From: Pseudofabraea citricarpa
Lineage: Eukaryota > Ascomycota > Leotiomycetes > Helotiales > Dermateaceae
DNA: 64,000 bases
Direction: 5' to 3'
NCBI GenBank assembly: GCA_029641185.1
Contig: JAPWGK010000034.1
Span: 298,384-362,383 of the forward strand
Each line of letters starts with the position of its first letter. The first letter of the stretch is position 1. The notes under the pieces were generated by a model. That model saw nothing but the letters and a program-made list of their open reading frames with translations. It was not told the origin of the DNA and made no database searches. Positions 12,342-24,473 of the stretch are shown here, piece after piece. Position numbers and translations under genes: made by a program.

Positions 12342-14460
12342 ATGCTGATCCCTTATGTGCTCGTTATAGTTGGAGGATTCTTCTCTCAAACCACTGCTCA
12401 GTCATGTTGGCGCGAAACAGTCTGCAATGGACCATCTCAACCACTCTTTCCGGGAACATGGGATAAATATAATTATTCCCCCGACACCCGCACGGTGTCT
12501 CCCAAACAAATCCTAGATCGAAACAATACCTACATATCCAAGTTTCCCGGCCAGGCTAAACTTCAAGGCAATGGCTCGTTGCTGGTCTTCGACTTTCAAC
12601 AAGAGGTTGGTGGTCATGTGACCCTGACTTACAGTGCCAAGGGCATAGGGAAAATAGGGTTGGCGTTCTCAGAATCGAGCAACTGGACAGGCGAAGATTC
12701 TGATGGCTCAAACGGATCATTTGGGCCAGATGGAGCACTGTATGCCAATGTCACCACCACTTCAGAAGCGAGTTATACCATGCCGGATGAGAAACTTCGA
12801 GGTGGATTCCGGTACTTAAGTCTCTTCGTCGTGGCAGACAACGACATCGAGGTAGATTTACTCGATATCAAGCTGGAGATTTCTTTTCAGCCCACTTGGT
12901 CCAACTTGAGAGCATATGCAGGATATTTCAATTCCAACGATGAGTTACTCAACCGGATCTGGTATGCAGGCGCATACACACTTCAAACAAATGCTATTTC
13001 TCCAACAACTGGCCGCGTGTATCCTCTTCTGCCTGAAGGTTGGTTGAATGATGCATACATTGGTTCTGATGGTGGCAGCGTTTATGTGGATGGGGCTAAG
13101 AGAGACCGTACAATATGGACTGGTGATCTCTGTGTGGCCATTCCAAGCATTCTTGTTAGCCTCGGTGATCCGGTTGGTGTCAGAGATACATTACAGGTGC
13201 AGATTGATTACCAGGTAAATAAGTAGTTCCATCAACTAAACATGGCTAATTAGTGGCAGCAATCTAGTGGTGAAATTCCTATGGCAGGTCCACCGCTTAA
13301 CTTCTATGGTTCAGATCCTTATCACCTATCTACCATGATCGCGTACTATGAATATGTTCTTTATAGCAACGACATTGAATTCTTGACGAAAACATGGGAA
13401 AATTACAAGAAAGCCATGACATTCGTCGTTCAGAAAATCGACGACACCGGGTTGTTCTATTGCACAGGAGTCAACGATTGGGGTCGTTATGCTCAAGGCG
13501 GGCATAATACTGAGGCGAATATGCTCATGTATTACAGTCTCACTACTGGAACTACTCTTGCCACTTGGGCAAACGAACCCGATCTCGCTACTAAATGGGC
13601 AGACATAGCAGAAGTATTGAAATATGCAATGAATAACTCCACGAATAATTGGGATCCTTCCGTCGGGTATGCATTGGGAGTTCTCTATATCATATATGTG
13701 CTAAAATAACTCCAGTGCTTTTAAAGACAGCGATACCGACGCAAGTGTACACCCACAAGACGGCAACAGTTTCGCACTGATGTACAACGCCACGTATCCA
13801 GAGCGAACCGACACCATCAGTTTAGAACTCACCAATAACTGGACACCCATCGGCTCAATCAGTCCCGAACTACCAGGAACCATAACCGGATGCACCTCAA
13901 GTCTGGAAGTAAACGCCCATCTCGCAGCCTATCAATCCACACGCGCCCTCGATCTGATCCGCCTCTCGTGGGGTTGGTACCTCAACAACCCCAAGGGCAC
14001 AAACAGCACATTCATTGAAGGATATCTCGCCGACGGCACCTTCGGGTACCGCGCGACTTCTGGATACGAAGGCGATTACTCGTACACGAGCCACGCGCAT
14101 GGCTGGAGTACCGGGCCCACTTATGCTCTTTCAACCTACGTCGTCGGCATCAAGCTCGTCGCGCCAGGCGGCAAAATCTGGAGCCTGGAACCGCAGTTCG
14201 GTGATCTGAAGTTTGCGGAAGGCGGCTTCGGCACGCCGCTCGGTAAGTTCTGGGCCGGTTGGAAATTGGTCGGTGGTGGCTATACGTATTCGTTCGGCAC
14301 GCCGGATACCACGGCGGGTAAACTGGTCTTGCCTGCTGAGGATCCTTCGGCAAGGCTGGTTCTGGATGGCGTCGAAGTGGTGGGGGCTTATGATGCTGGG
14401 AGGAAGGTGATTGTGGTTGACTGTGATGGTGGAGATCATGAGGTTTCGCTTACGTATTAA
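12342..14460 (+). CDS. Secreted alpha-L-rhamnosidase-like enzyme (GH78-type)
   Basis: Exons are 12342-13214, 13260-13666 and 13716-14460, with introns of 45 and 49 nt, giving 674 residues. A signal peptide is clear (LVIVGGFFSQTTAQ, cleavage near residue 20), and many NxS/T sites fit a secreted glycoprotein. A beta-sandwich N-terminal part is followed by a six-hairpin (alpha/alpha)6 catalytic region. This carries the family hallmark DGAKRDRTIWTGDL (about residues 250-263) and GVNDWGRYAQGG; a beta-rich C-terminal domain closes the protein. In GH78 the acidic residues around the DG-x-RDR-x2-W-x-GD motif form the active site. It would release terminal L-rhamnose from pectin side chains or plant glycosides outside the cell. 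Substrate preference cannot be read from the sequence, and related six-hairpin families are possible. Confidence 0.85.
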
Positions 14461-17400
14461 AAAGGCTGGAAAAGGAAAAACATGGGATTTGGATTTGGAT
14501 CTTGGGACATCTGTGTGTGGCTATTTTTTGTATTTTGTATATTTTACTGTTAGTGGTATGTTCTTGGATTTGTAGAAATTAAGATCTGTACATCTTGTTC
14601 TCGACTAGGAAGGAAGTATCTATAGGTACCTAAGAAAAAGGAAGAAAAAGGGGAGAATGTCCTGATGTTTCGTCATAAGGTCGACCTTGTCTACTCGATA
14701 TATTTGATGACCTGTCGATCTCCTGGTGTGATGTCTTATGAAAGTAATAATAACAACAGGTAACTAAGCCACCTATTTGACAACTTACCATTGGTGTCTT
14801 GATTTCATGTCGTCCAGTTTAGCGATGGTGTGCTTTCATCGCTTAACTAAGAAGAGCAAGAACAACAACCCACCATGTCCAAGAACCAGAATTCTTCTCT
14901 ACAGTACATTTTAGAATCTTAAGAGTATCTGAATTGACTTTTACTTGGCAAATAAGCACACGTGAAATTACCAGGTCTCACAGCGTCGGCTGAGGACGAG
15001 ATCATTCTATAACACTATGCAGCTATATCCAGGAGAAAACTCAGGAAAGAAAGGAACAAAAGTGGCTCAAGTCAAAATCTCGAAAGCGAATTGCCGTTCT
15101 TCACATTTTTGACTTTCTAATAGCAAAGAGCCATAGAATCTACAGCCGTGCAAATATCACATCACACGCTCTTAAGAACTCGTCGGATGCGTCAGTATTT
15201 TTTAGTTTTCAGTTTATCTTTCTCTTACATGACTGGTATTTTAATTTCGAACTTCGAAAAGACGGCTTCCTACCCATCCACCAAACCAATATTCAACCAT
15301 CGAGGCACGCACGTACCTGAAACGATCCTTTCGCTATTTTTGGATCTTGATATCTGCTTAGAAATATGTAGATGCCCCTCAGGAAATCAACATAAGGTTC
15401 TATGGTCTTGGAAAAGATAACGAAAGTACTACCGCGGCACCGCCAAACAACTTCATGGTGAAACAACTCCTCACTAGTTCTTATTTATGATTATTTGCGG
15501 GGCTCAAAATCGCCACTATACACACCTCCTTCTCAAACCTGACATCTGGGCTACTGTTGAGTAGTGAGGAATATACCGTGTACCCGGAGCAGGGGTTTAT
15601 AAGCTTGTAATTTTATTTTCCGTATTACTACTTCTGCCAAATCTGGCCTATAACTTCCCTCTAGATGCTGCGATACTAAGGTATCTAGATATATAAACTG
15701 ACGGTCGAGGTAAAGCTTCGTCGCGCTACGAATCTGCAACACATTACAACCACCCATGTGGATGAATGGATCCGAATAACGCGGATAGTATTTATATGCT
15801 AATATAATTTCCACTCATGCGTAACACAAGCACAAATTTCCTTGATACAGCGTGTACTCACTAGAAAGGAATGAAAGTTATTTCTTATCTGCTATTGCAA
15901 GCTGGGCTTCTGTGGTCAGTTCGGCCGAGGAGGTTGGAGTTTAGCGTTTCCGACAAGGAGGAGCATATGTGACAATGGTAGCAGCGGGTGAGGGACGCAC
16001 TCTACACTACACCAATCCAGATGTGCATGCTGATATCTTATCACCGTCTCACGTATGTGCTTCAAACAAGTACCCCCACGGGCAGAGAGATTGTAACGAC
16101 GCTCGGAAGGCTAAGAGATCTCACAGAGATGGGCGTCAGACATCACAGGTAGTCAAGATTCTTGGAGAATCTGTATCCTTGGGCCCAAGAGTCAAGAATG
16201 GGATTACGGGCCTCCCTCCCCCCTGCTGACCCGCCGACCCTCTCGTAGACTTTGGAAACCCCTCCGCCAGGTGGGAGGTCTACCCGTCCCAGGTGTCGAT
16301 GAAACTGCATCTCGCTAATTTTAGAGCAGCGCGTGCATCGTGGGAGGGTTACTCGATCGTCCGAGGTGTGTTGAGTATCTCGAGAGATATCACGATGCTG
16401 CGATTCCCAATTCATCTCTTCGCAACGATGAGTTACCTACTGCGGCAGAAGACAAGTCGGTGTGCTCGTTCGGCGTGCGCGGAATGATGGATCATCATCT
16501 CCTGACATATGCATCCGCACCCGCACCCGCTCTGGCTTATCTCTGTTCTGTTTTAGGGATGCCGAAAGCTAAGAAGTTCCAAGATTCTCCATTATTGCAG
16601 TCCCAAACAGCATCGCCATCGATTCATACCGATTGGCAGTTTGGAACCTCGGCGAAGCGAGCACTGGCTGTCATCTTCGCGGCTGGTACTACTGTACAGC
16701 AAAGTCCAGGAGCATCAATCACTTGGCCTGGATCCCGTGCGCAGAGATACGTTTCGAACGTTCCCGCCGTGCGGTGCTGTCCCTGGTTCGAAGATTTGTT
16801 TCCGAAACCCTGGCCAAGAATACCCAGCCAGAGGGTTGGCGGTAGGAGTCGACAGCGAGTGATCAAAGCTCTGGGGAGGGGACAGCATCGTCGGGCACGA
16901 GCTCGAAATGTGTTCTGACTTACACAAATTCGGGTTACATCAACCCAACAAAGAGGTGTGCCTTCCATTCCTAGGTACAGCACCTACAGTAGCTACTGTA
17001 GATGTAAGAAAAGGTCACGTAATGTCCCGAGCGAGATAAGGCAAATGCCATCGGCAAATTTGGCCTTCTAGAAAGGCTCTAGAAGACCTTCCCTGGCAGC
17101 TAGTCTAGTGGCACCACCACCAAGCGTCACATGCGCCAGCGCAAAACGTGCAATCTTGATAAACCAGGAACGTCAGCTCGCTTGGATGGGTCGAGATGCA
17201 ATAGTGACAGCTTCTAAGGAGCAGCAACCGGGATCCCGTCATGATTCGTCCCATGATGGCCTCCCTAGACTTCCCGATTTTGATTCTCGTGAACGGCCGA
17301 AGGATCAATTAAATTCGCCAGCTACCGTGCTGTACAGTAGCGCAAGCGAGCGGCCCACGTCCCTGGAGCACATTGTTGTTGTGATTGTTGTTTTGTTGGG

Positions 17401-18878
17401 CACGCATAGCATCGCAGTCAGAGCGAACACACCACTCCACTCGACGGTCTTCGTAATCGGAAACCTTAAAATCCCCGCCACTCCTCCGCAGAATACCCAG
17501 ACTCGAGATTGCAAAGAATTACCAATGTCAGAATCACCATGGGTGCAGCAGCAGCAGCAGCACACCACGAGGAGTCGGGCGTCGCTGCATCTCGCTTAGC
17601 CCGCTTGGCTCCATCGCAATACTAGGAACTCTGTAGCTGTACTGTACTCCGTAATAAAGCGGACATTCCCCATACCACGGAGACACAGCCAGCCCACCAC
17701 CCCCCTGTGACCCCTTCTCCACAACTCCTTACCCCAAGAATTGCAACGTTCGCCTGCAGTCCCCCGACCAATAACGTGCGCGGGCAGCGTAACCAAAGCA
17801 GAACAAGTGTCGGGCATTTCGCCCTTCTACCGGACCGTAAGCTTGATCAAGACAAGCCGGAAGCCACTAGCGTTGACAGCAGATGTACGAAACCATCAGC
17901 GCGCACTTCCCTCCGCATTGTTATTCTATTCCCCTCCTTTCTGGCGCTTATGTGACGTGACTACTTTATTTACCGTGCTTTGGTCTGCAGTTCTTCGTCA
18001 AGGACCCATGGAAACAGGCGCCCAGCGGCGAGCACGAAGAGCTTCAAATCCGTTTCTTCTCACATCTCTTGTCCGCTTCACCGTCGGCTCCCTTCAAACA
18101 CTCTTGCAGTCAAGAGGTCCATGGTTTCGAGGCCCGAGAAGTCGGTGAAGCGCGCAAGAGAGCGGGTGTTCTGGCCCCCGGTCGAGAGGTCGGCTAGGCA
18201 GTCCCTGGTGATTGGGTCGAGGAAGACGACAAGGCTATTAGCTTTCAGCCTCTCTTAGCCCCAAGAGTCTCGGGAGGTGATAGTGAAGGGCAGATTGGAC
18301 GGGTGCGATGCTGAGCCTTCTTGAACCTCTTGGACCGACGCCCTCCTTATAGTTTGTGGAAAGTCTGAGTCAAGCAGGCCGGGAAATAGCCTTCGCCGTG
18401 GTGACAGAAGGCTCTTGGAATGGCCCGCGTCGTGACTCGGCCCTGTTGCTATTCGCTCCCGTGAAGCTTTGCGAAGGAGCGAAGGCAATTTCCAACACCA
18501 CCCAAGACTCTTGTACGTGCAATTGTGCAAGCTTGTCGTCGAAGAAGATATATACCCCGCGCCTTGGCTACACTTGTCTGCCCCCGTGGGGGAGTCCGTG
18601 TTATTCTCTAGACTCCTGTACAGGATCTGGAACAGTAAGATGGCCACGAGAATGGAATGCTTGGTGTCCTATCGGGGTGGATTCAATCTAGATATCGATG
18701 CCCTTGGCAGGTGTGCGGTGGCCAGAATATCACGCATCTGTTTCTGTATAAGTTCCTGGGACCTCTGGAGCTTTTGGAGGGCATCAAGGCATTCTTCCTT
18801 GAGTTCCTCCAGCTGCTTCCTCCTCCTCTACATCTCCCTACTTCCCCTCACCTTCCACCTCCACACATCACATCCAAA
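14461..18878. other. Long gene-free interval upstream of MFS permease
   Basis: Across 4.4 kb I find no exon chain with recognisable protein similarity. From about 15.9 kb on, base composition is more even and several frames stay open by chance, for example at 16340-16918, but none shows domains or good splice support. A short CAG run occurs near 17548-17563. The end of the interval must carry the permease promoter. Confidence 0.45.
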
Positions 18879-20873
18879 ATGGCTGGGACCATGGACAAGA
18901 AACTCGATCTCGGGACTGTTGCAGTTCACAGAGAGAACAATGAGTACATGGACGAAGAAAAGCCCGGAGCAGTTGCACGCGATTACTCTGGTGCTGTTCT
19001 CACCATCGACCCTATTGAGGCTCGTTTAGTCAAGAAGCTGGATTTCAGAATCATGGTATGCGGGTCTGACAGAGTGCTCGCGAGCAACCAGCTTACTATC
19101 TTTTAGCCCATCCTTTGGTTGATGTACTGGCTTAACTACCTCGATCGAAATGCCATTGCGCTGGCCAAGCTAGATGGAATAGAAGACGATCTCAAAATCT
19201 CCCCAACACGTATGCTCCCAGAGAATAATTTGTTGTGGCACTTGTTGCAATAGATGGCTGACTTGTATTCGATATAGAATATACCACCTGCGTTTCCATC
19301 CTCTTCGTCGGGTAAGTCACCACCAACAAAAACATACTAGTGGGATCTCGCTGATGGTTCTTAGTTACATTCTAGGTGGTGTCCCATCCAATATGTTGAT
19401 TACACGAATTCGTCCTTCTCACTACATGGTACTTTAGCCTCGTGTTATTTTACATGTTCTTTCGAATGGACTAACACATACGTAGGGTTCGGCCATGGCG
19501 CTCTGGGCTATCGTCTCGACTCTCACAGCCATCTCCCAAAACTTCACCGGTCTCCTCCTGACGCGATTCTTCCTGGGTGTCACAGAAGCTCCCTTCTACC
19601 CGTAAGTGTGCTCTTGTAGGTATAAAACAAAAACCGCTAACAGCAACCCAGTGGTGCATTGTATCTGCTCTCGATCTTCTACACCAGAAAAGAAGTCGCT
19701 ACTCGAATCGCCATCCTCTACACCGGCAACATCCTCGCTACAGCCTTTGCCGGCCTGATCGCCATCGTTCTCTTCAAGCTGGATGGGAAAGCCGGGCTCG
19801 AGGGCTGGAGGTGGCTTTTCATCATCCAAGGAATCGTTACCTTTGTCGTCGCCATCATCGGCGCTTTCTTCTTGCCCGACGACCCAACCGTCACTCGCTG
19901 GCTGACGCCCGAGGAGCGCATTCTGGCCTCGGAGCGAGTCAAGCGCGATACTGTCGATGACCAAGGCAGCATTTCCACCATCAAGGGTCTCAAGGAAGCG
20001 CTGTCCGATTACCGCGTGTGGATCTTCGTCTTCATGCAGCACATGCATCTGGCGTCGAACGGATTCAAGAACTTTGTAGGATTTCTGCTTTGAACTCGTG
20101 AGGTCTGTCACTAACTGGATCCGTAGTTCCCCAGCGTCGTGCAAGGTCTCGGGTTCAACCGCACCATCACTCTGGCTCTGACATGCCCACCTGTACGTTC
20201 TTCCCCCCTCTCTCACAGTAACTCAAAAGCCAGGCAAAACAGCCCACTAACACTCCTCTCCGTTCTAGTACCTCGTCGCAGGCGCCATCAGCGTCTACTG
20301 GTCCTGGTCGTCCGGCAAGTTCAACGAGCGAACCTGGCACATCACGTCGGCCAAGTGCCTCGCCATCTTGGGATTCGTCTTGGGCTTCGCCATCGACAAC
20401 ACGGCCGCGCGCTACGTGAGCATGATCATCTTCGCCATCGGCACCTACGCCGTCAACAGCATCATCCTCGGCTGGGTGGGCGCCACGTGTGGACAGACGA
20501 AGGAGAAGCGCGCCATCGCCCTGTCGATTATCGTGAGCACGTCGAACGCCAGTTTCATCTGGACTCCTGTAAGTATTTCTTTTTTCTTTCCCTCTCACTC
20601 TTTTCCCTCCCTTCTTCCTTTTCCCTGTATTGGACTTGCCGTTCTCGCCTCCCTTTGCCTTTCGATTTTGTGCAACCGAAGACTGATTCGAGGATATTGC
20701 AGTATCTCTGGACAAACGACTATGGTGGAAGATATACCCTCGCCCTCGCTACGTCGGCGGGCTTCTCGGCCGCGACGGCTATGGCTGCGTGGGTCATGCG
20801 CTTCGATCTCATGCGGCTGAACAAGAAGATTCGGCAGACGGAGAACGAATCGACCCTGTACTACGCATACTAG
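18879..20873 (+). CDS. MFS permease, anion:cation symporter (Dal5/Tna1-like) family
   Basis: Nine exons: 18879-19055, 19107-19209, 19278-19311, 19365-19428, 19486-19601, 19652-20075, 20127-20192, 20269-20568 and 20703-20873. All join in phase, giving 484 residues. Family hallmarks are the N-terminal KLDFRIMPILWLMYWLNYLD, the VSILFVGYILGGVPSNML segment, the helix-4/5 motif RFFLGVTEAPFYPG and EGWRWLFIIQG. This is the anion:cation symporter family, which carries carboxylates, vitamins and ureides across the plasma membrane. The gene converges on a tartrate/D-malate dehydrogenase-like gene 608 bp away. Because some family members import tartrate or related acids, uptake of the dehydrogenase substrate is a reasonable inference. 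The last intron is longer (134 nt) than the others. Confidence 0.85.
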
Positions 20874-21481
20874 ACTAAATCCACCGACACTACTCCACAC
20901 CAGCACCAACACCAACACCAATCGCCGACTCCTCGGGACACGATAGGGGGATTGAAGGAAAGCGGGTTTTGTGTGAGCACTGGTTTGCTCTGAATTCGCT
21001 TCTCTCTCCTCTTCTCTTCTCTCCCGCTTCTGATCTCGTCCGGCGGGCATTGGTGCGAAGGTGCGAAGGTGTTGCATGTGTTGCATGGATTGATAGATCT
21101 GTTTATGGCTTAATGACTCTCTCTTATATATGTTTCTTTCTTCGGCATAAGCACGAATATAGAATTGGCTTGTTGCTGTATATAGTATAAATACAAGCTT
21201 CCACAAATCACAAGCTCCATCTCTTTTCGCTTAAGACATCTTGTAAGATATCTGTCTCTCAGGCTACCAATCGATATTTCATGAGCTTGTATATCGTTCC
21301 TTGCTAGGCGTTAGTAAACCCTCGAGAACATGAACGAAGATTTGAGATTCTTTCTTCAGGAAGAGACATGATTATTGTATTGTCTTAGCTTACCTTTCCT
21401 CTTAGCTCGCCTTTCACTCCTCGATGCAGAAGCATGATTAAGCGACGAGATCTTAAATGCCAATCAACAACTTCTTCCCTC
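20874..21481. other. Convergent 3' region
   Basis: This is the shared terminator region of two converging genes. I see no coding sequence. Confidence 0.4.
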
Positions 21482-22658
21482 CTACGCAGACCTCCCCAGA
21501 TTCTGAATCTCAGCTACCACCGCATCAGTGACCCCCTTCGTATCCGCCGAGCCCCCCAGATCCTTCGTCATGACCCCCTTGACAAACACATTCTCCAGGG
21601 CGGCCATAAGCGACCTCGACGCCTCCTCCTCGCCCAACCACGCGAGCATCTCCGCCGCGGACCAGAAAGTAGCGACGGGATTCGCGACGCCCAAGCCGGT
21701 GATATCAAACGCACTGCCATGGACGGGTTCGAAGAGCGACGGGTTCCGGCGGGTCGGGTCGAGGTTACTGGAAGGAGCGATACCGATAGAGCCCGCGAGG
21801 GCCGCAGCCAGGTCCGAGATGATATCCATGTGCAGGTTCGTGCCGACGATGGTATCGAGCGAGCCCGGGTTCGTGACCATGCGGATCGTCATGGCGTCGA
21901 CGAGCATCTTATCCCAGCGCACGTCCGGGAACTCCACCGCGACCTGCGCTGCGATCTTGTCCCACAGCACCAGCCCGTGCCGCAGCGAGTTGCTCTTCGT
22001 CACCACCGTCAGCTGCTTCCGCGCCCGCTTCTGCGCTGCGCCGAACGCGAACCGCATGATCCGCTCGATGCCTACGCGCGTGAAGATGGCTACTTCCGTC
22101 GCTGTCTCCCACGGCTGGTCTGCGTGCGACGTCCCTCCGTGTCCTGCGTACTCGCCCTCGGAGTTCTCGCGCACCAGCAGCCAGTCGATGCTTTCGGAGT
22201 CTTTGCCTCTGAGATACGGCGTCACGCCGGGGAAGACGCGGACCGGTCGCACGTTGGCGTAGAGCTGTAGCGGCCCGCGGATGGCGAGCAGGAGACCCCA
22301 CAGCGAGATGTGGTCAGGGACATCTAGAGAGAGAGAGAGAGAGAGAGATTCAGAAAATGTGGTTTGTGATTTGGGTACATGGCTGTCTTTGCCGTCACGC
22401 TTTACCTGGTGCGCCGACGGCTCCGAACAGCGTCGCGTCGTAGCCTCTGAGTGTGCTCAGCACGTCTTCTGATACGTACCGCCCGTGCTGCTTGTAGTAC
22501 GCCGTCCCCCATGGGATGTGTGTGAAGTCGACCGTGAAGCTGCCCAGGGCTCTGGCAAGTTGCTGCACTACTTCTATCGTCGCCGACACGACTTCTGGCC
22601 CGATGCCGTCGCCGGGAATAGATGCAATTCGGTAGTGGCGAGCGGAGTCGGAAGCCAT
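21482..22658 (-). CDS. Tartrate/D-malate dehydrogenase-like (beta-decarboxylating dehydrogenase)
   Basis: Exons are 22406-22658 and 21482-22323, giving 364 residues. The 82-nt intron ends in a (CT)n polypyrimidine tract. It starts with the family signature YRIASIPGDGIGPEVV. Substrate and metal residues are visible in LLVRENSEGEYAGHGG (Tyr), VVTKSNSLR (Lys) and WDKMLVDAMTIRMV (Asp). Cofactor-loop motifs are GIAPSSNL and EPVHGSAFDITGLGVANP. Length and motifs match the tartrate/D-malate branch of the isopropylmalate/isocitrate dehydrogenase superfamily better than leucine-pathway IPMDH. It would oxidise a 2-hydroxy dicarboxylic acid with NAD and decarboxylate it. The converging permease may supply the substrate. 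Exact substrate is uncertain. Confidence 0.87.
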
Positions 22659-23339
22659 GATTCTTTGCTTGTTGTGGTGTGAGAGTTTGAAGGATGTGGA
22701 AATGGCTCAGGTGCTTGATGTTGATGTTCATCAGGTGCAGGGCTTGCTTGCTCTTTATACTACGCACTTCTTGTGCTCACTTCTAGATTTACCGGCTGTC
22801 TTGTCCCTCTTTGCTTCGACCGGTAGAATGTTGTGCCGGCATAACGTCACAGGAGCCAAGAGAGGAACCGGACTACTGATGCGTAGTTTATGTTTATTTA
22901 TGTATGTGTTTTATATATTTTATATGTTTCGTGGATTTTATAGCTTTTATAGCTTTTATAATCGTGTGATAATTGGTTTTCATTATGAGATCAAGGTTAT
23001 GTGCAGTGAAGCCATGTGTAACTTAGTCAGCCGGTTCGGAAGCTAGGATGAACTTGAAGGTTACTCAAGCCAAGGATGCTCTTAGCTAAAGTATCAACTC
23101 TTGACTTCTCTTTCTTTCTTGCCTTCTTGCTTTCCCAAATTTTTGTTTTCTTTCCAACTAGAAAGAGTCTTTGTCTCCAAGTTACACATCCGTCTGCATG
23201 ACATGCTCGCTACATCGCAGTAAAGCACATTATATTAAATTACCAATATTACACAACATCTTCCCATGTTTTTCGAAATACCAACTATCTATAACTCATG
23301 ATATCGTTTCCACGCCCCCTTTTAGATCTCTGTAAACCC
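22659..23339. other. Intergenic, promoter of the dehydrogenase gene
   Basis: A T-rich stretch with short imperfect repeats (TTTTATAGC-like, about 22915-22960) is the only structure seen. There is no supported gene. Confidence 0.4.
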
Positions 23340-23927
23340 TCAGACCAAGATCAAAGCGGTGACTGCTAGCCAAATCATTCCTGCCCTTAACAAGTGTCTC
23401 GAGATTGCCAGTTCCGCCGCTGACGTCTGAGAAGATGATGGAGGCAGAGCCGAAGTCTGAGAGCTCGATGTCGGCTGAGCAGTAGTCTGGGGGCTCGATG
23501 TTGGAAGCGCCGAAGTGGGCGTCGTCGATATAGGGAGAGCGATACTTCGGCTCGCAGTGCTCACAGGCGCAGCCGAAGAGGACGAAGGTGTCGTGGTCGA
23601 TTTCGAAGTCGAAGTCGGCTTTGATTTTGAAGTCGAAGTTGGCTTTGATTTCGAAGTCGTTATGGTCGCGGTTGGCGTTGGGGTCGGCAAGATATTCTCG
23701 TCGCAATAAGTGCTGGTTTCGGTCACCACAGGACATGTGATAGTCAAGGTCGATTCAGCTACTGGTTCAACCGCGAATGTGAATTGTACTCCGTTTTGAT
23801 TGTCGCCTCCAACTGGATTGCAAGCCGGTATGGGTGAGGGAGTGATCCACGCAGTCACTACGCTGGGCACTCCGACGCCTTGCACTACGGTGGCGCAACC
23901 GGCATAGACTGTGGTGGCCGCTGACAT
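23340..23927 (-). CDS. Ser/Thr/Pro-rich, probably cell-surface protein
   Basis: A single-exon frame of 195 residues. The first 75 residues contain four or five Cys. Then comes a long Ser/Thr/Pro-rich region with direct repeats of TSKSKPTS and of P-T/S-SSSQTSA-like units, typical of O-glycosylated cell-wall stalks. The C-terminus is hydrophobic (GMIWLAVTALILV), fitting a GPI-attachment signal. No N-terminal signal peptide is visible in this frame, so a short upstream exon may be missing from my model. The family is not recognised. GPI-anchored wall protein is the best inference. Confidence 0.5.
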   Translation of the reverse strand: MSAATTVYAGCATVVQGVGVPSVVTAWITPSPIPACNPVGGDNQNGVQFTFAVEPVAESTLTITCPVVTETSTYCDENILPTPTPTATITTSKSKPTSTSKSKPTSTSKSTTTPSSSSAAPVSTASRSIALPISTTPTSALPTSSPQTTAQPTSSSQTSALPPSSSQTSAAELAISRHLLRAGMIWLAVTALILV

Positions 23928-24473
23928 TGAGTGCGAGAGAGATGTGAAGTCGAGTTGATACTTTGTTTGAGATGGAAAGGACGGTCGGCAAGCACTGAAG
24001 GGAAGGAGGTTTTGAGAGTCGGGGAGGCGATCAAAGACGGTTGAAGCAACTGCTCAGCCTTTGTATCCGGCTGAGCCTTTCGTGAATCGAGGCTGCAGCT
24101 GAGCCTGGCCGCCAGTCTTTAGAAACAGCGAGAGAGGCAGGTATAAGCCCCTGGTACTCGGGTATCAGGCACAGCAAATAACATGGATCTCATATCAATG
24201 TCAGGGGTGGTTGCCGGCCTCACTTTATGTGGTTGGCTGCATCGTCGTTGTGCCCCTGCCACGGCCCCCAATCTTCAACGACAACAATCTCACGAAAAGC
24301 CCGTCAGCCCAACGTTGCACAATCACACTGCCCGCACTCTGGAGAGCCTCATGCTAAGTCCACTTTCAAAGGTCGTCAGGCGGCACAGTGACCCAGCCAC
24401 AACGGTCTGTCCTTAAACAAGCTCACCCCCCTCCCATGGGGATTCAACCTCTTATCAGCATGCCAAAGTGACC
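23928..24473. other. Intergenic, divergent promoter region
   Basis: This interval separates the Ser/Thr-rich gene from the divergently transcribed membrane-protein gene. I recognise no coding exon. Confidence 0.4.

Noticed and set aside
16340..16918. 192-codon open frame upstream of the ACS permease
   Set aside because: Several overlapping frames are open on both strands here, the composition is odd and no domain or splice pattern supports it.
19596..20216. 206-codon antisense frame opposite the ACS permease
   Set aside because: It lies fully inside well-supported permease exons and is a shadow frame.
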